Below are positions 25,138-33,396 of a stretch of 64,000 nt of DNA, one piece after another; the first letter of the stretch is position 1; each line of letters begins with the position of its first letter. Both the position numbers and the translations under genes were made by a program. Under the pieces are notes generated by a model. It ran no database searches. It was not told the origin of the DNA and worked only from the letters and a program-made list of their open reading frames with translations. The stretch is from Streptomyces sp. NBC_01296 (GTDB lineage Bacteria > Actinomycetota > Actinomycetes > Streptomycetales > Streptomycetaceae), in NCBI RefSeq assembly GCF_035984415.1, contig NZ_CP130721.1:372001-436000 (forward strand), written 5' to 3'.

Positions 25138-25368
25138 CCATCGCAGCCCGCCGGCCCTCGGCACGGCCCCCGGCCCGTCGATCACATGGCCGTCATCCGG
25201 TTCCGGTGTCCCGGTACGTCAACTGCTGCCCGGGCTGTTGGCTGCCTTGGCCGGGCACGGCACGGACCGGATCGCGGCGACCGGGCCATGGTCCGTGAGC
25301 AGCAGGCGGCGCGGGCGTTTCCACGGGATGGACCGCGGGCGTTCCTACAGGGTGGGAGTCGCGGGTTC

Positions 25369-25872
25369 CTACGTGGCTCGCGGCGTGGATTCCTGCGGGA
25401 CCGGCGGGTGGCATGCGGCGCGGGTGTCGTCTTCCTCCGTGCGCGGCCAGAATCGTCCTTCGAGGGCCTCGGCGCTGCGGTTGAGCCGGACCAGGACGTC
25501 CTCCAGCTCCCGTACCTCCTCAGGGGACCAGTCGGCGACCACCCGGGCCAGGCAGGACTGGTTGACCTCACGATCTCCGGCGAGACGGCGCCCGCCTTCC
25601 ACGGTGATGCGCAGCTTGCGGGCCATGCCGCCGTCCGGGTCCGCGACGCGCTCGGCCAGTCCGCAGCGCAGCAGTGCGGCCGTCTGGCGGTTCACGGTCG
25701 AGGTGTCGAGCCCGAAGGCCTCTGCCAACTGCCCGATGGACATGGGGCCTTGTGTTTCGATCCGGCTGAGCAACAGGTACGCCGACCGCTCCAGGCGTTC
25801 GGGGTCGCGCTCGCGCCGGGCAAGCACCTGGTGCCGCGAGAGCAGCATCAGCTCCCGCTCCAGTTTCTCCAT
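25369..25872 (-). CDS. MarR-family transcriptional regulator (167 aa)
   Basis: Winged HTH of the MarR type at about residues 35-105: LLLSRIETQGPMSIGQLAEA, then GLDTSTVNRQTAALLRCGL and a wing AERVADPDGGMARKLRITVEG. The start at 25872 (or the GTG one codon upstream) follows GGAGG. It is divergent from an Old Yellow Enzyme gene, and an 11-7-11 inverted repeat lies between them. MarR proteins commonly repress such flavin reductases and are released by electrophiles. Confidence 0.87.
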   Translation of the reverse strand: MEKLERELMLLSRHQVLARRERDPERLERSAYLLLSRIETQGPMSIGQLAEAFGLDTSTVNRQTAALLRCGLAERVADPDGGMARKLRITVEGGRRLAGDREVNQSCLARVVADWSPEEVRELEDVLVRLNRSAEALEGRFWPRTEEDDTRAACHPPVPQESTPRAT

Positions 25873-25984
25873 CACTGCGCCTCCCGCTCCTTCCGGCGCT
25901 CCATTATCGCCGACCTGTGGACCGGCGGAGCCCTGCCGGGGTGGTCTGCGGACGGCTCCGCGCGACGGCCGAGCCGCGGAGATA

Positions 25985-26013
25985 TGCATAATACATAGCA
26001 TGTGTATTATGCA
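25985..26013. promoter_or_regulatory. MarR-type operator
   Basis: TGCATAATACA, a 7-bp spacer, then TGTATTATGCA: a perfect 11-bp inverted repeat. It is conspicuously AT-rich in this genome and lies 50 bp before the Old Yellow Enzyme ATG. Confidence 0.75.
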
Positions 26014-26061
26014 CTCCTCGTTGTCACCCTGACGAGCCACAGCTCAACCCGGAGGACCCGC

Positions 26062-27192
26062 ATGACCGTCACCACGTCCACCGCCTCCCGCGCGGCCGAG
26101 ATCCTGTCCCGGCCCGTCACGCTGAACGGCCTGACCGTCCCCAATCGCATCGCGATGGCTCCGATGACGCGGATGTTCTCGCCCGGCGGCGTGCCCGGCG
26201 AGGACGTGCAGGCGTACTACGCCAGCCGGGCCGCCGCGGGTGTGGGCTTGATCGTCACCGAGGGCACCTACGTCGGCCACGAGTCCGCCGGGCAGAGCGA
26301 CCGGGTGCCGCGGTTCCACGGCGAGGACCAGCTGGCGGGGTGGGCGAAGGTCGCCGCCGCCGTGCACGAGGTGGGCGGCACGATCGTGCCTCAGCTGTGG
26401 CACATAGGCATGGTGCGCAAGCAGGGCGAGGCACCGTACGCCGACGCGCCCGCCGTCGGCCCCTCCGGCGTCCGCGTCGACGGCACCGAGGGGACCGGCA
26501 AAGCGATGACCCGCGCCGACCTCGACGACGTCATCGGCGCGTTCGCCGACGCCGCTGCGGAGGCCGAGCGGATCGGCTTCGACGGAGTCGAACTGCACGG
26601 CGCCCACGGCTACCTGCTCGACCAGTTCCTCTGGGAGCGGACCAACCGCCGCACCGACGCCTACGGCGGCAATGCGGTGGCCCGTACGAAGTTCGCCGCG
26701 GAGATCGTGGCCGCGATCCGCGAGCGCGTCCCGGCCGACTTCCCGGTGATCTTCCGCTACTCGCAGTGGAAGCAGGAGGCCTACGACGCCCGGCTCGCGC
26801 AGACTCCGGAGGAGCTGGAGGCGATCCTGGCCCCGCTGGCGGAGGCCGGCGTCGACGCGTTCCACGCCTCCACCCGGCGCTACTGGCTCCCGGAGTTCGA
26901 GGGCTCGGACCTGAACCTGGCGGGCTGGACCAAGAAGCTCACCGGCCGGCCGACCATCACCGTCGGCTCGGTCGGCCTCGACGGCGACTTCCTCCGCGCC
27001 TTCGTCGGCGAGGGTGCAGCGCTCGGCGACATCGACAACCTCCTGGACCGTATGGAACGGGACGAGTTCGACATGGTCGCTGTCGGCCGGGCGCTGCTCC
27101 AGGACCCGCACTGGGCGGCGAAGGTCCTCGGCAACCGCTTCGACGAGCTGAAGCCCTACGACGCGGCGGCGCTCAGGTCGCTCAGCCGGTAG
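26062..27192 (+). CDS. Old Yellow Enzyme family NADH:flavin oxidoreductase (376 aa)
   Basis: TIM-barrel FMN ene-reductase. Visible motifs are the N-terminal LNGLTVPNRIAMAPMTRMF, substrate-binding FDGVELHGAHGYLLDQFLW, the RTDAYGG loop, and VAVGRALLQDPHW at the phosphate-binding end. GGAGG precedes the ATG at 26062. OYEs reduce activated C=C bonds of enones or nitro groups at the expense of NAD(P)H. Regulation by the divergent MarR protein suggests a stress or detoxification role. Confidence 0.92.
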   Translation: MTVTTSTASRAAEILSRPVTLNGLTVPNRIAMAPMTRMFSPGGVPGEDVQAYYASRAAAGVGLIVTEGTYVGHESAGQSDRVPRFHGEDQLAGWAKVAAAVHEVGGTIVPQLWHIGMVRKQGEAPYADAPAVGPSGVRVDGTEGTGKAMTRADLDDVIGAFADAAAEAERIGFDGVELHGAHGYLLDQFLWERTNRRTDAYGGNAVARTKFAAEIVAAIRERVPADFPVIFRYSQWKQEAYDARLAQTPEELEAILAPLAEAGVDAFHASTRRYWLPEFEGSDLNLAGWTKKLTGRPTITVGSVGLDGDFLRAFVGEGAALGDIDNLLDRMERDEFDMVAVGRALLQDPHWAAKVLGNRFDELKPYDAAALRSLSR

Positions 27193-27215
27193 CCGTCCGG
27201 ACGGCCGGTCCGAGG

Positions 27216-27253
27216 ACGCCCCGTGACGCCGATCCGCCGACGTCACGGGGCGT
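27216..27253 (+). terminator. terminator after the Old Yellow Enzyme gene
   Basis: CGCCCCGTGACG and its exact complement enclose a 12-nt loop, 25 bp after the stop. The rest of 27193-27511 shows no convincing gene. Confidence 0.75.
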
Positions 27254-27511
27254 TCGCGCGCCGGTCAAAGACCGTCGAGCCTCGCCATCGGCCCGGCCCG
27301 GCCCGGCTCGCCGCTCCGCGGCGGGTCCGCAGCGGCAGCCGACCGCCCTGTCCGCCCCGGCGGCCACGAGGTGGGGCCACCAGACGGGGAGAGTCGGGTA
27401 CCGCGATCGGTATGGCCGGGCGGCGACGGACGAACCTCCCGCCCGAGCCCGGATGCCCTTCCCGGAAGGTGTGCAGGCGTCGCCGACCGGTCCTGTACTT
27501 CCCCCCGCCGG

Positions 27512-27883
27512 TCACGGCGCAGACAGGCGGCGGGCGGTAAGCCTGCCGTCGGGGGTGAGGGTGAAGGCGGTGGGATCCATCATGCTGGTCACACTGGCCG
27601 TCTTCCCATAAGCCCGCAGAGTGAGATCCTCGGCCTTGCCGAGGTGGACGTCGGCCTCGGCCGCGTCGCCCCACCTGTTGAGACGCACGTGCGTCGACCA
27701 GCCCTCGATCCCCCCGTCGGTCCAAGGCCCCCAGCTGCGCTCCGGCAGGAGCCCGGACGCGCGGCCCTCCCGGACAGCGATCACGGCCCCGGCCGACAGC
27801 AGCACCATGATGACGGCGACGAGGGCGAGGCGGGGAACGCGGGCAGGAGTACGAGGGCGGGTGCTACGGAACGAGAGCGGCAC
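27512..27883 (-). CDS. small membrane-anchored protein of unknown function (123 aa)
   Basis: A basic N-terminus (RSTRPRTPARVPR) and one hydrophobic helix (LALVAVIMVLLSAGAVIAV, residues 19-37) anchor an extracytoplasmic domain of about 80 residues with WGPWTDGGIEGWSTHVRLN. An AGGAG ribosome site precedes the ATG. No family recognised and no operon partner. Confidence 0.6.
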   Translation of the reverse strand: MPLSFRSTRPRTPARVPRLALVAVIMVLLSAGAVIAVREGRASGLLPERSWGPWTDGGIEGWSTHVRLNRWGDAAEADVHLGKAEDLTLRAYGKTASVTSMMDPTAFTLTPDGRLTARRLSAP

Positions 27884-28156
27884 GGCGGTTCTCCTGTCAG
27901 ACAGCCGGTCGAAACCGCCGAGAGGCGGCGTTCGCCCGGGGAGAGGCAGACCGCAACGGAGGCGTTCCCTCCTCTGCCTCCCCTTCCCCCTACCGAAACC
28001 CGGAACAAGCCACTCCCGTCATCCGCAGCCCCCACCGCCTTCAGCAGCCCCATCTACCGCTCTTGGGCCGCCTGCTCCCGCGCCGGTGGGCCGCCTGCGC
28101 AAGGCCCAGGTCGCCTCAGGGCCACGCACCGGCCAGCACCACGGCAACGATCTCTT

Positions 28157-28440
28157 CTACGGGCCTGGCCTTTTGCCGAGTTCGCCGGCGCTGGGCCGGT
28201 CGGCTGGATCGTCCAGCAGTACGGGCAGCAGGACGCTCTGAAGGTCGGGCCAGGGCCGGCCGGCCGTGACGGAGACGCGGCCGGTGGCGATGTGCTGGCG
28301 GAGCTCATGTGGGCTCCAGGTCTTCCGGTTGATCCCGGTGGCCTGGTAGCCCAGCGGCCACCTCCCGGTGGTGCAGGCACAGATGCTCCCGGCGAGGGCG
28401 TACACATCGGCGGCCGAGGTAACGGCGACGGGCTTGTCTT
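28157..28440 (-). pseudogene. C-terminal fragment of a Ser/Thr protein-kinase-like gene
   Basis: Codons read SAADVYALAGSICACTTGRWPL (the DVY-x-L-A/G kinase subdomain IX motif), ELRQHIATGR, then LLPVLLDDPADRPSAGELG, the Arg-Pro of subdomain XI. The N-lobe and catalytic loop are missing and no proper start exists. The stretch 27884-28156 holds nothing recognisable. Confidence 0.6.
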
Positions 28441-28587
28441 CTCACATCTGGATCGACCCTGGGATTTTGACCCACCACCACGCATGCCCAGGACCGGAGG
28501 GGCAACGGCTCACACCCGCCTCTGCAGCACCTGCCCCCGCCACAACGCCCCGTCCGACCGCAGCACCTCGAACTCCAGGGTCGCGGT

Positions 28588-28817
28588 GAAACCCAACCGT
28601 CCATTCCTGGATCCGACGACGCCGCCTGGAGCAGTGTCGTGCCGACCTCGCCCGCCCCGACGCCGGCGCCGACCGAGTACAGATCATCGCGGCCCTCTGG
28701 GGCTTCAGCGGGCCGTCGGTCTTCAGCCGGGCCTTCCGCGAAGCGTACGGATTCAGCCCCAGCGAATTCCGTGCGCTGAATGCCGGGAAGTCGGGCGCTG
28801 AGGGTTGGCGACAGTGA
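28588..28817 (+). pseudogene. C-terminal HTH fragment of an AraC-family regulator
   Basis: After an in-frame stop near 28585 the frame reads PTVHSWIRRRRLEQCRADLA, IIAALWGFSGPSVFSRAFRE and YGFSPSEFRAL, the second HTH of AraC proteins. The sensing domain and first HTH are gone. It abuts the kinase fragment, so two unrelated genes have been truncated at one junction region. Confidence 0.7.
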
Positions 28818-29375
28818 GTCCGGCCAGTGGGGCGGCCGCCTGACCTCGACATCGCCTGCCCGCAGGGGCAACCTTCCGGGACCGCTCTCAGCGCGGCGAT
28901 CCGAGGCCGCACTCACTCGGTCTGGGGCTCGGTCGACGCATGGTGGCGCCCGCCCCGGCCGTCGCCTTCTACGCCTCAACCGAGAGCGCCGACGGCCACC
29001 GTGGAGCATCGAGGCCGGCCTTCCCGGGCCTGCGGTGAGCACGGTCAGGCTGCCCAGGGTTTCCGAGGTCCAGCCGGTGAGCACGTCGGTGCGCATGGTG
29101 GTGTCCTTCTCCTACGTCGTGATGGAGGCGGAGGATGAAGGGCCCGCGTGCTTCGGCGTCGACGCCGTAGTGGGCGGGGGTCATGCCGATGCCGAGGAAA
29201 GCCAAGCAGCGTGCCGGGAACAGCCGGTCCGGCCGGCATCGTTGCATCGACCGGGGGTCTGGCGCTGCGGGGGTGGGAACAATGTCATCCGCCCCGGCAG
29301 GATCCGGCCTCCCGGGATCGCGGAACGACCGCCGCGCACTCGGACCAACACATGTCTCTGCAGGAGGACTCCTTC
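28818..29375. other. 558-bp stretch without a convincing gene
   Basis: Open frames exist on both strands, but none combines a ribosome site with protein-like sequence along its length. A minus-strand ATG at 29096 has AGGAGAAGG before it and about 30 plausible codons (RTDVLTGWTSETLGSLTVL), then degenerates into Arg repeats, so it may be the 5' stub of a lost gene. Confidence 0.4.
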
Positions 29376-30209
29376 ATGACTGACCGGCCCTTGACGCTCA
29401 TGGCAGTGCATGCCCACCCCGACGACGAGGCCACGGGAACTGGAGGAGTCCTCGCGCGGTACGCGGCAGAGGGTATCCGCACGGTTCTTGTGACGTGTAC
29501 CGACGGCGGTTGTGGTGACGGGCCGGGGGGTGTCAAGCCCGGTGATCCCGGGCACGATCCGGCGGCCGTCGCCTCGATGCGCCGACAAGAACTCGAGGCG
29601 AGCTGCGAGGTCCTGAATGTCACTGATCTGGAGATGCTGGACTATGCCGACTCCGGGATGATGGGCTGGCCGAGCAACGACGCCCCTGGATCTTTCTGGA
29701 AGACCCCCGTGGAAGAAGGCGCTGCCCGGCTCGCGGCCCTCATGCGGCACTACCGGCCCGATGTGGTCGTCACCTATGACGAGAACGGCTTCTACGGCCA
29801 CCCCGACCACATCCAGGCCCACCGCATCACGATGGCGGCGCTCGAGATGACCGAGCTGACACCGAAGGTGTACTGGACGACGATGCCGCGTTCGGCGATG
29901 GAGCGGTTCGGCAAGATCATGCGCGAGTTCCATGAGGACATGCCGGAGCAGGATCCTGCCGAGGCCGCCGCGCTGGCCGAGATCGGCCTCCCCGACGATG
30001 AGATCACCACGTGGGTGGACACCACCGCGTTCAGCGGTCAGAAGTTCGACGCGCTGGCCGCACACGCCAGTCAGGGCGAGAACATCTTCTTCCTCAGGAT
30101 GGGCAAGGAGCGGTTCGGTGAGTTGATGGGCATGGAGACCTTCGTACGTGTCCAGGACGCTACCGGCGCGGCCGTGCCCGAGAACGATCTCTTCACCGGC
30201 CTGCGCTGA
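29376..30209 (+). CDS. PIG-L/LmbE-family deacetylase, Mca-like (277 aa)
   Basis: Zinc-dependent N-acetylglucosaminyl deacetylase fold: AVHAHPDDEATGTGG near the N-terminus with the metal-binding His-Pro-Asp-Asp-Glu, and GFYGHPDHIQAH in the middle with the third ligand. Length and the C-terminal layout match the MshB/Mca branch, which in actinomycetes deacetylates GlcNAc-inositol or cleaves mycothiol S-conjugates during detoxification. GGAGGA lies 8 bp before ATG 29376; an earlier ATG at 29352 is less likely. Confidence 0.87.
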   Translation: MTDRPLTLMAVHAHPDDEATGTGGVLARYAAEGIRTVLVTCTDGGCGDGPGGVKPGDPGHDPAAVASMRRQELEASCEVLNVTDLEMLDYADSGMMGWPSNDAPGSFWKTPVEEGAARLAALMRHYRPDVVVTYDENGFYGHPDHIQAHRITMAALEMTELTPKVYWTTMPRSAMERFGKIMREFHEDMPEQDPAEAAALAEIGLPDDEITTWVDTTAFSGQKFDALAAHASQGENIFFLRMGKERFGELMGMETFVRVQDATGAAVPENDLFTGLR

Positions 30210-30579
30210 CCCGACCGTCCGGCCGGGCCCCGTCGGGCGCCGCAAACTGCGGATGCACGACGTGAGGTGCCTGCTGCGGCCTGTCTCGTCGTCGGGTACG
30301 AGGGCGATCCCCTCGACCCCCTGTTCAGCGACGCCCCGACCGACCCTGACTGACTCGCCTATCGGACCGGATCGGTGTCGGGGCGGCCAGCGATCCGCAG
30401 CCCTGACCGCTGCCTGCCGGCCAGCGGCGAGCGGTCAGAGTTCAGTGAGATCGGTCAAAGTTGAGACAGGACACCCCGTTCCGGGTCTGCTCGCCGGATC
30501 CGCCGGCCTACGGCAGGATCATGCGGATCGGCATCGGGGGGAAGGGCGGGATCAGTCAGGGGTCACTGCCACTCAGGGA
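30210..30579. other. 370-bp gap without recognisable feature
   Basis: No open frame with protein-like sequence or ribosome site is seen on either strand, and no strong hairpin. The sequence has the same high GC as its surroundings. Confidence 0.4.
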
Positions 30580-30977
30580 GTGAAGCTCACAGCGCGGTGT
30601 GAGGACTGCGGTGGCGAGCTGGTCCGCGACGCCGGTCAGTTCATCGACCGGGCCGACTTCAGCGGGGTGTCGAAGCGGGCTGCCAGGGCTGTGCGGCCGG
30701 GTGGTGCGAGACGAGTGAGGGGCCAGCTCCCGATGAGGTCAGGCAGGCTCTGCTGATCGAGCACGGGGCTGTCCGGCTCCGACTCGTGGATGCGGGCGCG
30801 AGTCTCGTCTCCGTGCTGCGGGCCCTGAGCGAGACGCAGCCTCTCTCCCTAGGCGAGGCACGACGGGCGGCCGCCGACCTGGCCGGAGCGGGCCTGATGG
30901 GCACGGCGGTTGAGATGGCGTACCTCGCCGAGCGCCTGCGCGGCCGAGCCGTCAACGTGCTCGTCGAGGACCTGTGA
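30580..30977 (+). pseudogene. frameshifted small zinc-ribbon/L7-L12-like protein
   Basis: The first part starts at GTG 30580 and reads TARCEDCGGELVRDAGQFID with a CxxC pair, to about codon 35. Near 30680 similarity jumps to another frame: CQGCAAGWCETSEG supplies the second CxxC, followed by VRLRLVDAGASLVSVLRALS and LSLGEARRAAADL, which resembles the ribosomal L7/L12 C-terminal fold. Together they make one coherent protein of about 130 residues, so a single-base indel has broken the gene, unless it is a sequencing error or programmed frameshift. Confidence 0.6.
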
Positions 30978-31047
30978 GCGACGCCGCCACGCCGGGAGGA
31001 GTGCCGGCGTCCCGTCTCCCTGAGGGACGACCGGTACCGCGGTCCGC

Positions 31048-31629
31048 CTACAGCACCGGCATCCCGGATCGGTGCATGTGGAGTTCGGAGCGGACGAGCT
31101 CGAGGAGCCGGCCGAGCCAGTTGCGGCCCCGGCCGCCGCTCTCACCCCAGAAGCTCGAGTACACGTCCTCGTAGAGCAGGGTGGCGTCGTTCGTCGCCAG
31201 CAGGATCTCGGCCAGCTCGGGATGTTGGTCGTACTTGGCTCGGAGCAAGCTGGTCATGACGGCGGTACGGGCGTGCTCCCAGCCATTGCGCCGCGGCGCG
31301 TCGGCAGCGATCTCCTGTGCGGCGGCTCCGGAATCCGCCGTCGCGACCGCGTCGTGGTCCTCCTGGCGCGCGAGCGACAGGGCCCAGTAGGCGTGTGCGA
31401 CCGAGGGGTAGCTGACCTCGCCTATCGAGATCGGTGCGGGGTAGTCGTTGCGCAGACCGCGCAGGCCTGGGTCCGTCGCCCGCTCCTCCGCCGCGAAGGG
31501 GGGCAGGTAGACCGCCGGAGTGTCGAACTGACCTCCGCGTTGGGGGAGGCCCGATCCGATCTCGATGCCGCGAGGGAGGCCAACCGGGACCTGACCAGAG
31601 CCCTGAACCAACGAAGCTGAGTCAGTCAC
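31048..31629 (-). CDS. NADAR-family protein (YbiA-like), 193 aa
   Basis: NADAR proteins are N-glycosidases or ADP-ribose-related hydrolases; some remove damaged riboflavin intermediates and some act on ADP-ribosylated substrates. The signature runs LRNDYPAPISIGEVSYPSVAHAYWA, then AKYDQHPELAEILLATNDATLLYED and SSFWGESGGRGRNWLGRLLELVR. The N-terminal 45 residues are unconserved and the real start could be later. It lies convergent to the frameshifted gene and upstream of nothing co-directional. Confidence 0.82.
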   Translation of the reverse strand: MTDSASLVQGSGQVPVGLPRGIEIGSGLPQRGGQFDTPAVYLPPFAAEERATDPGLRGLRNDYPAPISIGEVSYPSVAHAYWALSLARQEDHDAVATADSGAAAQEIAADAPRRNGWEHARTAVMTSLLRAKYDQHPELAEILLATNDATLLYEDVYSSFWGESGGRGRNWLGRLLELVRSELHMHRSGMPVL

Positions 31630-31664
31630 CGACCCGGATCGTCAGCACGCGAGGCGATCCGGGT

Positions 31665-32405
31665 TTATCGGGCGATCGGCGCTTCCTGAGCGGACGTGAC
31701 AACGGCTGCCAAGTCTGCACCCGCTCGAAGCAGTGCCACGGTCCGCATGGCGATCTGGTCAAGACGTTGTTGCAGGATGTGTTGGGTTTCTCCCAGGCCG
31801 TCGAGCTGGCGCAGGGAGACCATGATGTCGCGCACTGCGGGAATGCCATAACCGGTGCCGCGGAGGGCCGCGACGATTCGGGCCGCTCTGATCGCTGAAA
31901 GCCCGTAGCGACGTGCTCGCAGTGACGTCACTCGCTCGGGGATGACGAGCCCTTCCTGCTCCCAGAACCGCAGGGTTGAGGGACGCACATCAAGCGCTGC
32001 GGCCAGCTGCGTGATCGTCATCGCGTCGCTCTCCTGCTCGAACTCGGGTGTGTTCGTCTCACTCTGGATCGCACGCAACGCCTGTTGAGCACGCAGAGCC
32101 TCGTCCCGTTCCCGCGCGAGCCGAACGTACACCGCGCTGATCGCCGAGGCTGCCGCCGCGATCGTCTGCGTCCGCAGCTCCGCGAGCATCTGCCGGGCTG
32201 CGACAGGCCCGACAGCGCCGGCGAGCCCGCGATAGGCGCGAAGAGCATGCACGTGAGCTGATGTGTATGAACGGTAACCGTTGCTCGATCGAGCGGCTGA
32301 GGGAATGACTCCCAGCCGCTCCAGGTCACGCACCTGTTGCAGCGAGTACCCCGACTCTCTGGCGACATCGACTGTTCTCAGCGGTACTCGTCGCGAACCG
32401 CTCAT
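31665..32405 (-). CDS. MerR-family regulator with two MerR-like DNA-binding domains (246 aa)
   Basis: The N-terminal MerR HTH (TVDVARESGYSLQQVRDLER, then SNGYRSYTSAHVHALRAYRG) is followed by a helical linker and a second MerR-type HTH near residue 130 (MTITQLAAALDVRPSTLRFW, then RRYGLSAIRAARIVAALRG). Doubled MerR domains are uncommon and suggest binding to two half sites within one polypeptide. It is divergent from a DUF6194 gene, which is the likely target. Start ATG at 32405 after GGACGAG. Confidence 0.82.
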   Translation of the reverse strand: MSGSRRVPLRTVDVARESGYSLQQVRDLERLGVIPSAARSSNGYRSYTSAHVHALRAYRGLAGAVGPVAARQMLAELRTQTIAAAASAISAVYVRLARERDEALRAQQALRAIQSETNTPEFEQESDAMTITQLAAALDVRPSTLRFWEQEGLVIPERVTSLRARRYGLSAIRAARIVAALRGTGYGIPAVRDIMVSLRQLDGLGETQHILQQRLDQIAMRTVALLRAGADLAAVVTSAQEAPIAR

Positions 32406-32433
32406 GGTCTCGTCCACCAGCCAACCCCACATA

Positions 32434-32456
32434 AGCACTTGAAGGTAATGCTTGAA
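32434..32456. promoter_or_regulatory. CTTGAA direct repeats between merR and DUF6194 gene
   Basis: CTTGAA occurs at 32438-32443 and 32451-32456, inside a weak inverted repeat AAGCA...TGCTT. The second copy is only 2 bp from the DUF6194 start. It fits an operator for the double-HTH MerR protein. Confidence 0.45.
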
Positions 32457-32458
32457 CC

Positions 32459-32932
32459 ATGAGTATGGAACAGATCATCACGACCGTGCGAGGCCTCGAC
32501 GGCGCGCTCGTGCTTGTCCCGGAACCGGGAGGCGACTTCCCCGAACTCGCATGGGGGGACGCGTTCTTCTACTACGCCCCCGACGGCCAGACACCCAAGA
32601 ACGTTCAGCCCTACGGGACGATCGTCACCAAGAACTACCCCGACGACGCCGCTTCCGACCTCGACCCTCCGGGTCGCTGGCGCGTGAACGTCCACGTCGA
32701 CCGTGCGACCTTCCAGGAACTCACTGGAGAGGAGCCACGCAGCATCAGCCGCCCTCGCGACTACGCAGCCGCCGACAGTGTGATGCCGCACCCGGTATAC
32801 GGGGCGCTCGGCTGGATCTGCGTCGTCAATCCCGGGGAGAGGACGACGGACACGGTTGTGCAGCTACTACGCAGCGCTCACGAGGCTGCTCGTGCGCGGT
32901 TCGCGCGGCGACACGAACCAGAACCTGCCTGA
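32459..32932 (+). CDS. DUF6194 family protein (157 aa)
   Basis: Matches the small actinobacterial DUF6194 family along its length: MEQIITTVRGLDGALVLVPE, DAFFYYAPDG, then TIVTKNYPDD and LGWICVVNP near the end. The fold resembles YjbR-like proteins, and function is unknown. There is no ordinary ribosome site; the ATG lies close to the putative promoter, so a leaderless transcript is possible. It is divergent from a MerR regulator. Confidence 0.8.
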   Translation: MSMEQIITTVRGLDGALVLVPEPGGDFPELAWGDAFFYYAPDGQTPKNVQPYGTIVTKNYPDDAASDLDPPGRWRVNVHVDRATFQELTGEEPRSISRPRDYAAADSVMPHPVYGALGWICVVNPGERTTDTVVQLLRSAHEAARARFARRHEPEPA

Positions 32933-33027
32933 TACAGCTCTGGCTCCACAGGTGTTGTACAAGATAGTGTCGGTCACACTGGCACTGAGCTGCACAAAGT
33001 GTTCTCCACTCGCCTCGCGCCACACGG

Positions 33028-33159
33028 TTACCCCCAGAGAAGGCGGCACACGGCTTTGGCTCCCTCGATCTGCAGGAGCGCCGGGCCGGTGTTGCCGATG
33101 GGGAAGAACAGCTCGGGGTCCACCTCTTCGCGGCAGATCGCGTGGTGGCGCCAGTCCAT
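33028..33159 (-). pseudogene. truncated WhiB-like protein (43 aa)
   Basis: The frame reads MDWRHHAICREEVDPELFFP, then IGNTGPALLQIEGAKAVCR, the first half of a WhiB-like iron-sulfur regulator with its first two Cys. It then ends in LLWG and a stop, so the remaining CxxxxxC pair and the basic DNA-binding tail are lost. Confidence 0.7.
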
Positions 33160-33164
33160 GCCGG

Positions 33165-33248
33165 TCACCGCCCCTCGCGGACGCGGCGCAGGGCCTCGTC
33201 CATGATCGGGTCGGAGTCGCCGTCGTTCCGTGCGATGCTGGGCTGCAT
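33165..33248 (-). CDS. 27-residue ORF immediately upstream of the truncated whiB
   Basis: An ATG preceded by GTGGAGG opens a short frame with natural codons (SIARNDGDSDPIMDEALRRV) and ends 5 bp before the whiB start, so it would couple translation to whiB. It could be a leader peptide or simply the remains of an upstream gene. Confidence 0.35.
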   Translation of the reverse strand: MQPSIARNDGDSDPIMDEALRRVREGR

Positions 33249-33270
33249 CAGGTCCTCCACATAGGTCCTG

Positions 33271-33306
33271 GACAGCCCCGGAGGGTTCCAAGTCGCCGGG
33301 GCTGTC
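33271..33306. terminator. terminator hairpin
   Basis: GACAGCCCCGG with its exact complement around a 14-nt loop. It lies between the whiB remnant and the gene ending at 33397. Confidence 0.6.
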
Positions 33307-33335
33307 GTGCTGTTCAGGCTGTTCGTACGAGCAGC

Positions 33336-33378
33336 CACGGCCCCGGCCGCCCCTTACTGCGGGGCGGCCGGGGCCGTG
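33336..33378 (-). terminator. strong terminator for the 33397-33963 gene
   Basis: An 18-bp perfect stem (CACGGCCCCGGCCGCCCC) with a 7-nt loop, 19 bp downstream of the minus-strand stop. Confidence 0.8.
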
Positions 33379-33396
33379 GTCGTTCGTGCGGTTGGT

